A DNA stretch of 64,000 nucleotides from Amycolatopsis australiensis (GTDB lineage Bacteria; Actinomycetota; Actinomycetes; Mycobacteriales; Pseudonocardiaceae): NCBI RefSeq assembly GCF_900119165.1, contig NZ_FPJG01000006.1:6200001-6264000 (forward strand), in the 5' to 3' direction. A model generated the notes under the pieces. That model was not told where the DNA came from and searched no databases. It was given only the letters and a program-made list of their open reading frames with translations. Position 1 is the first letter of the stretch. The number at the start of each line of letters is the position of its first letter. Shown piece by piece: positions 49,998 through 59,426 of this stretch. The position numbers and the translations under genes were made by a program.

Positions 49998-52388
49998 CTA
50001 GTTCCGTGCCCACTTCTGAGCCGTGCCGCCGGTGCAGGTCTGCAGGGTGACCGGGGTGCCGTTCCCGGTGCCGCCGCCGTTCGGGGTGAGGCACAGCCCG
50101 GACTGGACGCCGGTGATCGTGCCGTCGGTGCCCGCCGTCCACTGCTGGTTGGCGCCGCCCGTGCAGTCCCAGATGATCGCCCTGGTGCCGGGTGCGGTGC
50201 CCGCCGCTTCGGCGTCGAGGCACTTGGCGCCGTACACCAGGATCTGCTTGCCGGAGGTGAGCGTCCACTGCTGGTTGCTGCCGCCGTTGCAGTCCCACAG
50301 CGCCACCTGCGTGCCGTTGGCCTGGGACACGTTCGGGACGTCGAGGCAGCGGCCCGCGTTCGTGTTGCGCAGCACCGAGGTCGAACCGCCACCCGCGCCG
50401 GTGACGGCGAGGTTGTCGAACTGCGCGGTCTCCCCCTGGCTGGTGCCGAGCCCGGCCTGGCCGGCCGGGAAGGTCGTGTCGGTGACCGTCCCGAGCGTGG
50501 TCCCGTCGACGGCGGCGGTGATGGTGCCACCGGAGAAGCCCAGCGACAGCTGGTGCCAGCGACCGGTGCCCAGTGCCGCCGTCGTGCCGCTGCGCAGCGT
50601 CGTGACCTGCTGGCTGGTGTTGTTGCGCAGGATGGACCACGCCCCGGTGTCGCTGACCCGCAGGTAGTAGGCGTTCAGCGCGCCTTGGTTGCCGGTGTCC
50701 TGCGAGCCGGCCCGGCCGATCAGCTCGGCGTACCCGCTCTTCTCCAGCAGCACGTCCGCGTTGACCGTGTAGTTGCTCCACGCCACGTTGCCCAGCAACG
50801 CGTAGGGATCGGTCACCTTCTTCCAGGGGATCGCCTTCTGCGGAGCGGCTTGCCGGACGCACATGCCCGCGCGGCCGGCACCGCAGGCGGCCGTCTCGAA
50901 CGCGCCCTCCATGTCCATCAGGTACCGGGCCTCCTTGCCCGCCGCGTACCCGTCGAAGTCGTCGCTGTAGGGCAGGTTCAGCGAGCCCGCCGGCGGGCTC
51001 GTCGCGGTGCCCTTGCCCTGGCCGGTGGTGGTCGTGACGGTGTAGAGCCGCCCGGGCTGGACGGTCAGCGAGAAGGACCCGCCGGACGGGGTGACGTCGG
51101 CCGTGTGCACGAAGAAGTCCGCCGGATTGTTCGAGTTGAGGTCGGTGGACCACACGTGCACCGGGCCGGTGGACAGGCCGCCGGTGGTGGTGAAGGTCAG
51201 CGTCTGGGCCGCGCCGGCGTCCATCGTCTCGATGACCGTGCTGTAGTCACCGGTGTTCGGCGCCTTCAGCGTGACGGAGCTGCCGTTGGCGCGGTTCCCG
51301 CCGAGGTAGCCGCTGGAGGTGTCGAGGTACTTCCAGCCCGGGGCGGTGAACTGCGTCGTGTGCGCCAGTGCCCAGGTGTCCTTGCCGACCGCGTAGGAGC
51401 CCGACCACGGCTGGTTGGCCAGCACCAGCCCGACGGTCGGCCACGGGATGTTCGGCGTGGTCGCGGCGATCAGGTCCCAGTTGAGGTAGGCGGTCATCTT
51501 GCCGTCGAGGTAGACGCGGTTGATGCCGCGGGCCAGCGGCTTGGCGCCGTCGTTGTAGTCCTGGGAGCCGTTTTCGCTCGACCACAGCGTCTTGCCGGTA
51601 CCGACGACGTCGGACGGCACGCCGCAGGAGGTCTGCGCGCTGAGGTAGCCGCAGGTGTAATGGGCGCTGAGCACGTCGGTCGCGTTGCGGTAGGCCGTGT
51701 TCGTCGAAATGGCGCTCGCCGGACCCCAGTCCCCCGGCCACGAGTCGCCGGAGATGATCTTCACGGCGCTGTAGCCGTTGGCGTTGAGCGCGTTGCGCAT
51801 GGTGACGGTCCAGTCGGCGCTCCACTGCTTCTCGTTCTGGACGGTCGTGAGGTAGTCGATGGTGAGCCCGTGCTGCTTGGCGCAGCCGAGCCACGAAAGG
51901 TAGTAGCCGACCAGGTCGTTCGAGAAGAACGTGCCGTTGCCGATCCAGCCCGGCGCGCCCCACGGCAGGCCGACCAGCTTGATGCCCGGGTTGCGCGCCT
52001 TCGCCTGTTCCATGATCCACCACTCGTAGCCGCGGCCGCAGTCGAGGTCGCCGCGGAAGTGGGCGTGGCTGGGCTCCGCTCCGCTGGTCGAGTTCGTGTC
52101 CCCGCCCATCTCCACCTTGAGGATCTGCAGGGCGGCGCCGTAGCCGGGCTTGAACAGGTAGTCGAGGATCTGGCCGCGCTGCGGCTCCGGGTAGTCGATC
52201 AGCAGGCGGCTGTTGCCCCCGCCGCCGCTGACCGCGCCGACGCCGTCGAACGTGCGGCCCGCCGAAGCGCCGTCGAGCGTGATCGAGGTGGCGGCCTGGG
52301 CCGGCGCGGCGGCGGCCACCACGCACCCGGCCAGGACGAGCGCCGCGACGGCCGCGGTGCGCACCCGCCGGAGCAGGGTTCGGGGCAT
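49998..52388 (-). CDS. Secreted GH59 galactosidase (galactocerebrosidase-like) with CBM13
   Basis: A 796-residue exported protein. The signal peptide ends near AQA (32). The N-terminal barrel (35-330) is GH59-like: FDGVGAVSGGGGNSRLL, then KVEMGGDTNSTSGAEPSH, TVQNEK as the likely acid/base Glu and LWSSENGSQDY as the nucleophile region. A beta-sandwich follows, then a laminin-G-like/DUF1080-type domain (about 500-660), then CBM13 (668-796). Bacterial GH59 enzymes act on beta-galactosides such as arabinogalactan side chains; the exact substrate here is unknown. Second gene of the operon. Confidence 0.88.
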   Translation of the reverse strand: MPRTLLRRVRTAAVAALVLAGCVVAAAAPAQAATSITLDGASAGRTFDGVGAVSGGGGNSRLLIDYPEPQRGQILDYLFKPGYGAALQILKVEMGGDTNSTSGAEPSHAHFRGDLDCGRGYEWWIMEQAKARNPGIKLVGLPWGAPGWIGNGTFFSNDLVGYYLSWLGCAKQHGLTIDYLTTVQNEKQWSADWTVTMRNALNANGYSAVKIISGDSWPGDWGPASAISTNTAYRNATDVLSAHYTCGYLSAQTSCGVPSDVVGTGKTLWSSENGSQDYNDGAKPLARGINRVYLDGKMTAYLNWDLIAATTPNIPWPTVGLVLANQPWSGSYAVGKDTWALAHTTQFTAPGWKYLDTSSGYLGGNRANGSSVTLKAPNTGDYSTVIETMDAGAAQTLTFTTTGGLSTGPVHVWSTDLNSNNPADFFVHTADVTPSGGSFSLTVQPGRLYTVTTTTGQGKGTATSPPAGSLNLPYSDDFDGYAAGKEARYLMDMEGAFETAACGAGRAGMCVRQAAPQKAIPWKKVTDPYALLGNVAWSNYTVNADVLLEKSGYAELIGRAGSQDTGNQGALNAYYLRVSDTGAWSILRNNTSQQVTTLRSGTTAALGTGRWHQLSLGFSGGTITAAVDGTTLGTVTDTTFPAGQAGLGTSQGETAQFDNLAVTGAGGGSTSVLRNTNAGRCLDVPNVSQANGTQVALWDCNGGSNQQWTLTSGKQILVYGAKCLDAEAAGTAPGTRAIIWDCTGGANQQWTAGTDGTITGVQSGLCLTPNGGGTGNGTPVTLQTCTGGTAQKWARN

Positions 52389-52414
52389 GGCTGTTCTCGC
52401 TTCCGACGAAGGGG

Positions 52415-54388
52415 TCAGACGGCCGTGACGGTCCACTGGTTGTTGGTGCTGCTGTTGGGCGCCCACAGGACGACGGTGGACCCGGACGTGGTGTTGCCCG
52501 CGCCGTCGAGGGCGGTTCCGGTGGCCCGGTTGACGATCTGGTAGCGCCCGTCGCCCAGCGCGGCCAGCCGCCATTGCTGGTTGTCGCTGCCGGTCCACGG
52601 CGCCTGCACGGCGCTGACGCCGTTGCCGGTCCGGCCACCGCTGTCGGCGACCATGCCGTTGGTGCGGTTGACGATCCGGTGGTATCCGGTGCCGAGGTCG
52701 ACGAGCTGCCAGTGCAGGTTGGTCGAGCCGTCGTAGGACCACTGCTTGAGCACCGAGCCGGACGCGACGTTCCCGCCGCTGTCGAGCACCAGCCCGGTGG
52801 TGACGTTCGCGATCCGCACCCAGCTCGCCGGCACCGGAGGAGACCCGAGGGCCGGGATCCGGCCCGAGAAGGCCAGCCGCACCACGTACGCCGGGGCGCT
52901 GAACGGCGCGGTCGCCGAAGGCATCCGGATGTGCAGCCCGGAGCCGTCCTGGGTGCGGCCGGGCAGGTCGACGAACGACCCGGCGGTGGCGCCGAGCAGC
53001 TGCACGGCCCGCAGCGAGCCCAGGTCGATCCGGCCCGTGGCGAGCGTCGCGATGTCCAGGGTGGCGCCGGGCCAGCCGAGAACCGTGGCGTACAGGACGG
53101 TTTCGTCCTTGCTACGGGTGAACCGGATGTCGCGGGCGGTGCCCTCGCGCGGGGTCGTGAAGGAGCCGCCGCCCATCTGCGTCGAGCCTTCGCCGTAGGC
53201 CGACCAGGCGCGGGTCGCGTAGATCGACTCGCCGAAGCGGGCCAGGTAGTCGCCGATGCCGAGCAGGATCGTGCGCTGTCCCGGAGGGATGGTGCCGTCG
53301 GCCGTCGGCGCGATGTTCAGCAGCATGGTGCCGTTCTTGCTGACGCGGTCGATCAGCGCGTGCAGCATGGCCTTCATCGAGTAGTAGCCGATGCCGGTCG
53401 TGTAGCACCAGCTGGAGCTGGAGATGCTGTCGTCGGTCAGCCAGTACGGGTTCTGGATGTCGCCGGGGCCGCCGCGCTCGAAGTCGAAGACCTCGCCGCG
53501 GTTGTCGAAGCCGTCCTTGTAGGTGGCGACGACGTCCTTGTTCCACGCGACCGCCCGGTTGTAGTAGTACGCCAGGAAGTCCAGCCGCCGCGACTCGTCG
53601 ACGTGGGACAGGTTGAAGTCCTGCCACAGCAGGTCCGGCCGGTAGCCGTCGACGACCTCGGCGAGCTTGGCGTACCACAGCTGGTTTTCCGCCGCCGAGC
53701 CGAGCTGGCCGTACAGCTTGCGCAAGCCCGCGTCCGACTGCGCGGGCACGTGGTCGTAGTAGCCGGTGAAGTGGTAGGCGTGGTGCAGCGACACCATGAA
53801 CTTCAGGCCGCGGGCGCGGATCGCGTCGGCGTGCAGCCGCACCAGGTCCAGCCGCGGACCCTTGGCGACGGAGTTCCATTCGTTGGCCGCGCTGTTCCAC
53901 ATCGAGAAGCCGTCGTGGTGCTCGGCGACGGGCCCGGCGAAGCGGGCGCCGGCGTCGGCGAACAGCTGCGCCCACTCGGCGGGGTCGAAGTTCCCGCCCG
54001 CGGACTTCAGCTTCGGGGCGAACTGGACCCAGGCGCCGGACTTGTCGCGCGCCCCGTTGATGAAGTTGTGGTACGGCCACACCGACGGGTCGCCGTACAC
54101 GGCCTTGTGGTGGTCGTTCTCCGCCGAGCCGGCGATGTACATGGTGCGCGGGTACCACTCGTTGCCGAAGGCGGGGACGCTGAAGACGCCCCAGTGGAAG
54201 TAGATGCCGAACTTGGCGTCCTGGAACCACTCCGCCGCGGGCGGGTGCTGGTCGACCGACGACCAGGTGGGTGTGTACGCGGCCGGGCCGGCGGTGGCCG
54301 ACGCGGCACCGCCGCGCAGCAGGCCGGCCGCCGCGGCGCCGCTCACGGTGACCAGGCCCAGCATGGTGCGACGGCTGAACGGGGACAT
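52415..54388 (-). CDS. Secreted GH29 alpha-L-fucosidase with CBM13-like tail
   Basis: A 657-residue exported enzyme with a twin-arginine signal (SRRTMLGLV at 5-13). The GH29 barrel has H66 (FHWG), H157-H158 (AEHHDGF) and nucleophile D257 (LLWQDFN). A ricin-type module covers about 530-657. It releases alpha-L-fucose from xyloglucan, arabinogalactan or glycoproteins. ATG 54388 has GGAGG upstream; an earlier ATG at 54442 would lie in the operator. First gene of the leftward operon under the palindrome at 54425. Confidence 0.93.
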   Translation of the reverse strand: MSPFSRRTMLGLVTVSGAAAAGLLRGGAASATAGPAAYTPTWSSVDQHPPAAEWFQDAKFGIYFHWGVFSVPAFGNEWYPRTMYIAGSAENDHHKAVYGDPSVWPYHNFINGARDKSGAWVQFAPKLKSAGGNFDPAEWAQLFADAGARFAGPVAEHHDGFSMWNSAANEWNSVAKGPRLDLVRLHADAIRARGLKFMVSLHHAYHFTGYYDHVPAQSDAGLRKLYGQLGSAAENQLWYAKLAEVVDGYRPDLLWQDFNLSHVDESRRLDFLAYYYNRAVAWNKDVVATYKDGFDNRGEVFDFERGGPGDIQNPYWLTDDSISSSSWCYTTGIGYYSMKAMLHALIDRVSKNGTMLLNIAPTADGTIPPGQRTILLGIGDYLARFGESIYATRAWSAYGEGSTQMGGGSFTTPREGTARDIRFTRSKDETVLYATVLGWPGATLDIATLATGRIDLGSLRAVQLLGATAGSFVDLPGRTQDGSGLHIRMPSATAPFSAPAYVVRLAFSGRIPALGSPPVPASWVRIANVTTGLVLDSGGNVASGSVLKQWSYDGSTNLHWQLVDLGTGYHRIVNRTNGMVADSGGRTGNGVSAVQAPWTGSDNQQWRLAALGDGRYQIVNRATGTALDGAGNTTSGSTVVLWAPNSSTNNQWTVTAV

Positions 54389-54726
54389 GACGGGCGGCCT
54401 CCTCGGCTCCGGGACGCGGTTTGAGTTAGCGCTAACATTCACGCCGCCCGACCGTTTCCGGGCGTTCGGACCGGCGGAACTGCACCATGTCTAGGCGCGG
54501 GTGACCCGGTGGTCAAGCCCTCTTTCCCGGCCCGGCGGCAAAGCGGGCCGAAACGCCGGGCAGGAACCGACGAAAGATGTGTAAGTTTCATTCCTCGCGC
54601 CGGCGGGAAACGCGGCGACGCAATCGCGGCGCACGTCTTGTGAGCGTGAACATCGCCGTGTCACACTGCTGTTCGCCTGGCCCCGGAGCGCGCGAAACAA
54701 CGGTGACCACTACCGAAGGAGCACCC
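54389..54726. promoter_or_regulatory. Divergent promoter region of the polysaccharide island
   Basis: 338 bp between GH29 and GH43, no gene seen. It contains the LacI-type palindrome at 54425-54436 and, near the GH43 side, GTAAGTTTCA (54581-54590), which nearly repeats before the esterase at 63265 on the other strand. Confidence 0.55.
54425..54436. promoter_or_regulatory. LacI-type operator (site 1)
   Basis: Exact palindrome GTTAGCGCTAAC, 37 bp upstream of the GH29 start, sharing its core with the palindrome at 59411-59426 next to the LacI gene. Confidence 0.85.
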
Positions 54727-56115
54727 GTGAAAGTCGCGTCCCCCTCTTCGGCGATCCGCAAGTCCCGGCGCGGATTCGCCTTGCTCACCGGCCTGCTGTG
54801 CGCACTGGCGCTGTTGCCCGCCGTGGCCAGGGCCGACAACCCGATCGTCCAGACCATCTACACCGCCGATCCGGCACCCCTGGTCCACGACGGCCGCGTC
54901 TACCTCTACACCGGCCACGACGAAGACGGGTCGACGAACTACACCATGAAGGAATGGCGCGTGTGGTCGTCGGCCGACATGGTGAACTGGACCGATCACG
55001 GATCCCCGTTGAACCTGGCCAGTTTCGGCTGGGCGAGCGCCAACGCCTGGGCCGGGCAGGCGATCTACCGCAACGGCAAGTTCTACTGGTACGTCCCGAT
55101 GACGGTCCGGGCGACCGGCGCGATGGGCATCGGCGTCGCCGTTTCGACCAGCCCGACGGGCCCGTTCAGTGACGCGCTCGGCCACCCGCTGGTCGCCAAC
55201 GGCGAGTTCGATCCCACGGTGTTCGTCGACGACGACGGCCAGGCCTACCTGTACTGGGGCAACCCGCACCTGTGGTACGTCAAGCTCAACCCCGACATGA
55301 TCTCCTACTCCGGCAGCCCCACCCAGATCCCGCTCACCACCGCCGGCTTCGGCACGCGCCCGGGCAACACCTCGCGGCCGACCCTGTTCGAAGAAGGACC
55401 GTGGGTCTACAAGCGCAACGGCCTGTACTACAACGTCTTCGCCGCGAGCTGCTGCCCGGAGTTCATCGCCTACTCGACGGCGCCCGGGCCGACCGGGCCG
55501 TGGACCTACCGCGGGACCATCATGCCCACGCAGGGAAGCAGCTTCACCAACCACCCCGGCGTGATCGACTTCAACGGGAACTCGTACTTCTTCTACCACA
55601 ACGGCGCGTTGCCGGGCGGTGGTGGCTACACCCGCTCGGTGGCCGTGGAGAAGTTCAGCTACCGCGCCGACGGCACGTTCCCCACCATCACCATGACCAC
55701 GACGGGCGCGCCGCAGGTCGGCACGCTGAACCCGTACACGCGGCAGGAAGCGGAAACGATCGCCTGGGAGTCCGGCGTCGAGACCGAGCCGTCGGGGGAA
55801 GGCGGGCGGGACGTCGGCTGGCTCGAGAACGGCGACTGGATCAAGGTGAAGGGCGCCGCCTTCGGCGCCGGCGCCAAGACGTTCACCGCGCGCGTGGCGT
55901 CCGCGACCTCGGGCGGCCGGCTCGAGATCCGCCTGGACGACGCCGCCGGCACCCTGGCCGGCACCTGCACCGTGCCCGGCACCGGTGGCTGGCAGACCTG
56001 GACGAGCGTGTCCTGCCCGGTGACCGGGACGGCGGGGACGCACGACGTGTACTTCCGGTTCACCGGAGGCGGTGGCTACCTGTTCAACGTGAACTGGTGG
56101 CAGTTCGCCGCCTGA
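54727..56115 (+). CDS. Secreted GH43 arabinofuranosidase/xylosidase with CBM6
   Basis: A 462-residue exported enzyme. Signal peptide ends near ARA (36). The GH43 five-blade propeller has D48 (TADPAPL), D162 (EFDPTVFVDDDG) and E223 (LFEEGPW) as the likely triad. A CBM6-like module occupies about 340-462 (GDWIKVKGAAFG; VYFRFTGGGGYLFNVNWWQF). It most resembles arabinoxylan arabinofuranohydrolases. GTG 54727 has GAAGGAG upstream. First gene of a two-gene rightward operon. Confidence 0.9.
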   Translation: MKVASPSSAIRKSRRGFALLTGLLCALALLPAVARADNPIVQTIYTADPAPLVHDGRVYLYTGHDEDGSTNYTMKEWRVWSSADMVNWTDHGSPLNLASFGWASANAWAGQAIYRNGKFYWYVPMTVRATGAMGIGVAVSTSPTGPFSDALGHPLVANGEFDPTVFVDDDGQAYLYWGNPHLWYVKLNPDMISYSGSPTQIPLTTAGFGTRPGNTSRPTLFEEGPWVYKRNGLYYNVFAASCCPEFIAYSTAPGPTGPWTYRGTIMPTQGSSFTNHPGVIDFNGNSYFFYHNGALPGGGGYTRSVAVEKFSYRADGTFPTITMTTTGAPQVGTLNPYTRQEAETIAWESGVETEPSGEGGRDVGWLENGDWIKVKGAAFGAGAKTFTARVASATSGGRLEIRLDDAAGTLAGTCTVPGTGGWQTWTSVSCPVTGTAGTHDVYFRFTGGGGYLFNVNWWQFAA

Positions 56116-56147
56116 CGTTTCCCGCACCCCACACCGAAAGGGGCGAG

Positions 56148-57782
56148 ATGCCCGTTCGACCGCTTCACCGCGTGCTGTCCTTGCTCACCGCCACGGCGGC
56201 GGCGCTGGCCGTGGCCGCCACGACACCGTCCCCACCGGACGCGGCCGCCGCGCCCGGCAGCCCGGCGCTCACCCCGCCGCTGGGCTGGAACAGCTGGAAC
56301 AGCTTCGGCTGCAACGTCAGCGAAACCGCCGTCCGCCAGGCGGCCGACGCGATGGTCTCGTCGGGGATGAAGGACGCGGGCTACCAGTACGTCGTGGTGG
56401 ACGACTGCTGGTTCGACCCGCAGCGCGACACCCAGGGCGCGCTGCGCGGCAGCCCGTCGAAGTTTCCGAGCGGGATGAAGGCGCTGGGCGACTACATCCA
56501 CAGCCGCGGCCTCAAGTTCGGCATCTACCAGGTGCCGACCGAGCGCACCTGCGCCCAGCGGACCGGCACCTACCCCGGGTCCACCGGCAGCGCCGGGCAC
56601 GAGGCGCAGGACGCGCAGACGTTCGCGTCGTGGGGCGTGGACTACCTCAAGTACGACTGGTGCTCCCCCGCCGGCACACGGGACGAGCAGGTCGCCCGGT
56701 TCACCGTGATGCGCGACGCGCTGCGGGCCACCGGGCGCCCGATCGTCTACAGCATCAACCCGAACAGCTACCACGCCATCACCGGGGACAAGTACAACTG
56801 GGGCGAGGTGGCCGATCTCTGGCGCACCACCGAAGACCTGCTCGACATCTGGCAGAACGGCAACACCAACAGCTACCCGATGGGCGTGGGCAACGTCCTC
56901 GACGTCACCGCCCCGCTGGCCGCCCAGGCCGGGCCGGGGCACTGGAACGACCCGGACATGCTGGTGGTCGGGCGGCCGGGGCTGTCGCTGACGGAGTCGC
57001 GCACCCACTTCGCCCTGTGGGCGCTGATGGCCGCGCCGCTGATGGCCGGCAACGACATCCGCAGCATGGCGGCCGACGTCAGTGCCATCCTCCGGAACCC
57101 GCGGCTGCTGGCGGTCGATCAGGACCGGCTCGGCGCGGGCGGGCGCCGGGTGCGCGACGACGGCGACGTCGAGGTCTTCGCCAAGCCGCTGGCGGACGGC
57201 TCGGTCGCGGTGGGCCTGCTCAACCGCGGCGGCGGCACCTCGACGGTCGGCACGACCGCGGCGCAGATCGGGCTGGCGGGGTCGGCGTTCACGCTGACCG
57301 ACCTGTGGACCGGCGGCACGTCGCCGACGAGCGGCCCGATCACCGCGAGCGTGCCCGCCCACGGCATCGCGGTGTACCGGGTGTCCGGCGGCACCCCGCT
57401 GGCGGCGACGACGTCCCGGCTGCGCGGCACCGGGTCGGGCCGCTGCCTCGACGTGGACAACGCGTCGACGGCGCCGGGCGCGGGCACGCTGATCTGGGAC
57501 TGCCAGACCGCGGCGAACCAGCTGTGGACGACCTGGGGAAACGGGGAGATCCGCGTGTTCGGTGACAAGTGCCTGGACGGGACCGCGAGCGGCGCCCGGG
57601 TGCTGAGCCAGCCGTGCACGGGCCAGGACAACCAGAAGTGGACCTTCAACCAGGACGGCTCGCTCCGGAACGTCCGTTCCGGACTGTGCCTCGACGCCGA
57701 GGGCGCGGCCACGGCCAACGGGACGCACGTGATCCTCTGGAGCTGCAACGGCCAGGCGAACCAGCGCTGGGCACGGGCCTGA
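56148..57782 (+). CDS. Secreted GH27 alpha-galactosidase with CBM13
   Basis: A 544-residue exported enzyme. Signal peptide about 1-35. The GH27 barrel opens with LGWNSWNSFGCN and has nucleophile D170 (YLKYDWC) and the WNDPDM acid/base box (266-271). A beta-domain follows, then CBM13 (about 420-544). It removes terminal alpha-galactose from galactomannan or side chains. Starts 32 bp after the GH43 stop; AAAGGGG precedes ATG 56148. Confidence 0.94.
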   Translation: MPVRPLHRVLSLLTATAAALAVAATTPSPPDAAAAPGSPALTPPLGWNSWNSFGCNVSETAVRQAADAMVSSGMKDAGYQYVVVDDCWFDPQRDTQGALRGSPSKFPSGMKALGDYIHSRGLKFGIYQVPTERTCAQRTGTYPGSTGSAGHEAQDAQTFASWGVDYLKYDWCSPAGTRDEQVARFTVMRDALRATGRPIVYSINPNSYHAITGDKYNWGEVADLWRTTEDLLDIWQNGNTNSYPMGVGNVLDVTAPLAAQAGPGHWNDPDMLVVGRPGLSLTESRTHFALWALMAAPLMAGNDIRSMAADVSAILRNPRLLAVDQDRLGAGGRRVRDDGDVEVFAKPLADGSVAVGLLNRGGGTSTVGTTAAQIGLAGSAFTLTDLWTGGTSPTSGPITASVPAHGIAVYRVSGGTPLAATTSRLRGTGSGRCLDVDNASTAPGAGTLIWDCQTAANQLWTTWGNGEIRVFGDKCLDGTASGARVLSQPCTGQDNQKWTFNQDGSLRNVRSGLCLDAEGAATANGTHVILWSCNGQANQRWARA

Positions 57783-57793
57783 GAAGACGCGAG

Positions 57794-57908
57794 GGCGCCC
57801 GGACCGTCATGCGACGGCCCGGGCGCCTCGTGCGTCACCCGGCAACCCCGCCCGGGCTTCCGGCGAACACACGGGTGCCCGGGCCGTCCCCGAACGGCCC
57901 GGGCACCC
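57794..57908. terminator. Paired terminator hairpins
   Basis: First hairpin arms GGCGCCCGG (57794-57802) and CCGGGCGCC (57819-57827). Second hairpin has perfect 15-bp arms GGGTGCCCGGGCCGT (57873-57887) and ACGGCCCGGGCACCC (57894-57908). Both lie between the convergent GH27 and GH54 stops. Confidence 0.85.
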
Positions 57909-57931
57909 GCCTCTCCCCGGGGGACTCGCCG

Positions 57932-59389
57932 TCAGCGGTAGCCGGCGGCGATGATGTTGGCCTGGACCGCGTTCTCCGTCGCGTCGGACGGGTAGCCCGC
58001 CACCATCGCTCCTTCGTAGAACGTCCCCGCGCTGAGGTTGGCGCCGCCGCCCGGCTTGCAGCAGTCGCCGCCGCTGCCCAGCACGATCGCGCCCTGCTTC
58101 TTCATCGGGCTGTACCCCGGCGGGAGCCCGCCGTCCCACAGCGTCGTCAGGCCGCCCGACTGCGCGTCGCTGCCCCTCAACGCGAACCGGGACGTGCCGT
58201 TGTTCTTCAGCACCGCCGTGACGAACTTGCCGGTGAACGCGCGCTGGTTCGGGTTCCACGACTGGCTGCCGCCGGGGTAGAGCCCCCATTCCAGGTCGGC
58301 CTGCACCCACGGGCCCGTGCCGGCGCAGCCGCCGAACCAGCACTGCGTGCCGAAGTTCAGCGCGTCCATCGCGCCGGCCGCGTCGGCCTTCCTCGTCGTC
58401 TCGCTGTTGCCGTAGTCGAAGCAGCAGCCGTTGTTGACGTGCTTCCCGCTGGTCACCATGTACATGCCCTCCGGCGCGCCGCCGGTCGGCACGCCGGTCA
58501 GGTGGCCGTCGCGCCAATAGCTGTTGCCGGGATTGATGAACAGCGAATACGCCTTCCGGCCGCCGACCGTGAGCGACTCCGAGGTCGCCTTGGCGGGGCT
58601 GCTCTGGCTGGACCCGGGCACGACGCTCGATCCCTGGTACCACAGGTCGTTTCCGTGCCCGGACTGGTCGTAGACCACCGTGATGACGCAGGAAGTCCCG
58701 GCGCAGAAGGAATCCTGGGCCGCGGCGTCGGCGGCGCCGCCCGCCGCGACGACACCGACGTCACGGGTCGTGTTGTCCGACGCGCGCCGGACCTGGTACA
58801 GCTTCCCGCCGTAGGAACCGAAGAGCGCGCGAACCGTGCTGTGCGCGGCCACGCACGGCGTGCCGCCCGAGGCGTAGATGTCGCACGGGCCCGTTCCGGA
58901 CGGCGGCGGTGTCCCGGTCGTCCAGCGCTGGTTGGCCTGGCCGTGGCAGGTCCAGAGGATGACCGCCGTGCCGTTGGCGGTGGCGGCGCCGGTCACGTCG
59001 AGGCACAGCCCGGACTGGACACCGGTGATCGTCCCGTCGGCGTTCCGCCGCCACTGCTGGTTCGCCGCGCCGGTGCACGTCCAGATGATCACCGCGGTGC
59101 CGGGCGCGGTCCGGTTGCCGTAGGCGTCCACGCACCGTGTCCCGCTCATCGCCCGCAGCTCGCCGGCGGCGGTGAACTCGAAGGCCTGGCTCGCCTGCCC
59201 GGTGCAGTCCCGGATCTCCAAGGCCGTTCCCGGTGTGTCGACGGCGCCCTTGACGTCCAGGCACCGCCCCGACGCGGCGCTCGTCAAGGCCGTCGCCGCC
59301 GCGGCCGCCGGGACCGCGCCGGTCAGCGCGGCCGCCACCAGCACGGCCAGGACCACGAAGGCCCGCGCCGGATTGGCTCGAATGCTCAC
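57932..59389 (-). CDS. Secreted GH54 arabinofuranosidase, N-terminal CBM13
   Basis: A 485-residue exported paralogue of the enzyme at 48503 with reversed domain order. Signal peptide 1-32, CBM13 at about 33-157, short PPPSGT linker, then the GH54 domain (167-485) with C322-C323 (GCCFDYGN), E367 (QADLEWG) and D442 (SGGDCC). An extra CC follows D442, so a second vicinal disulfide is possible. GTG 59389 has GGAGG upstream; the LacI palindrome begins 22 bp before the start. Likely arabinofuranosidase with altered fine specificity. Confidence 0.92.
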   Translation of the reverse strand: MSIRANPARAFVVLAVLVAAALTGAVPAAAAATALTSAASGRCLDVKGAVDTPGTALEIRDCTGQASQAFEFTAAGELRAMSGTRCVDAYGNRTAPGTAVIIWTCTGAANQQWRRNADGTITGVQSGLCLDVTGAATANGTAVILWTCHGQANQRWTTGTPPPSGTGPCDIYASGGTPCVAAHSTVRALFGSYGGKLYQVRRASDNTTRDVGVVAAGGAADAAAQDSFCAGTSCVITVVYDQSGHGNDLWYQGSSVVPGSSQSSPAKATSESLTVGGRKAYSLFINPGNSYWRDGHLTGVPTGGAPEGMYMVTSGKHVNNGCCFDYGNSETTRKADAAGAMDALNFGTQCWFGGCAGTGPWVQADLEWGLYPGGSQSWNPNQRAFTGKFVTAVLKNNGTSRFALRGSDAQSGGLTTLWDGGLPPGYSPMKKQGAIVLGSGGDCCKPGGGANLSAGTFYEGAMVAGYPSDATENAVQANIIAAGYR

Positions 59390-59410
59390 CAGACCTCCAT
59401 GAGGTGCCGA

Positions 59411-59426
59411 ATGTTAGCGCTAACAT
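59411..59426. promoter_or_regulatory. LacI-type operator (site 2)
   Basis: Exact 16-bp palindrome ATGTTAGCGCTAACAT between the GH54 start and the lacI stop, overlapping the last base of the stop codon. It shares the 12-bp core with site 1. Confidence 0.9.

Noticed and set aside
54389..54442. Earlier ATG for the GH29 gene.
   Set aside because: It would place the LacI palindrome inside the coding region and extend the protein before the twin-arginine signal; GGAGG supports 54388.
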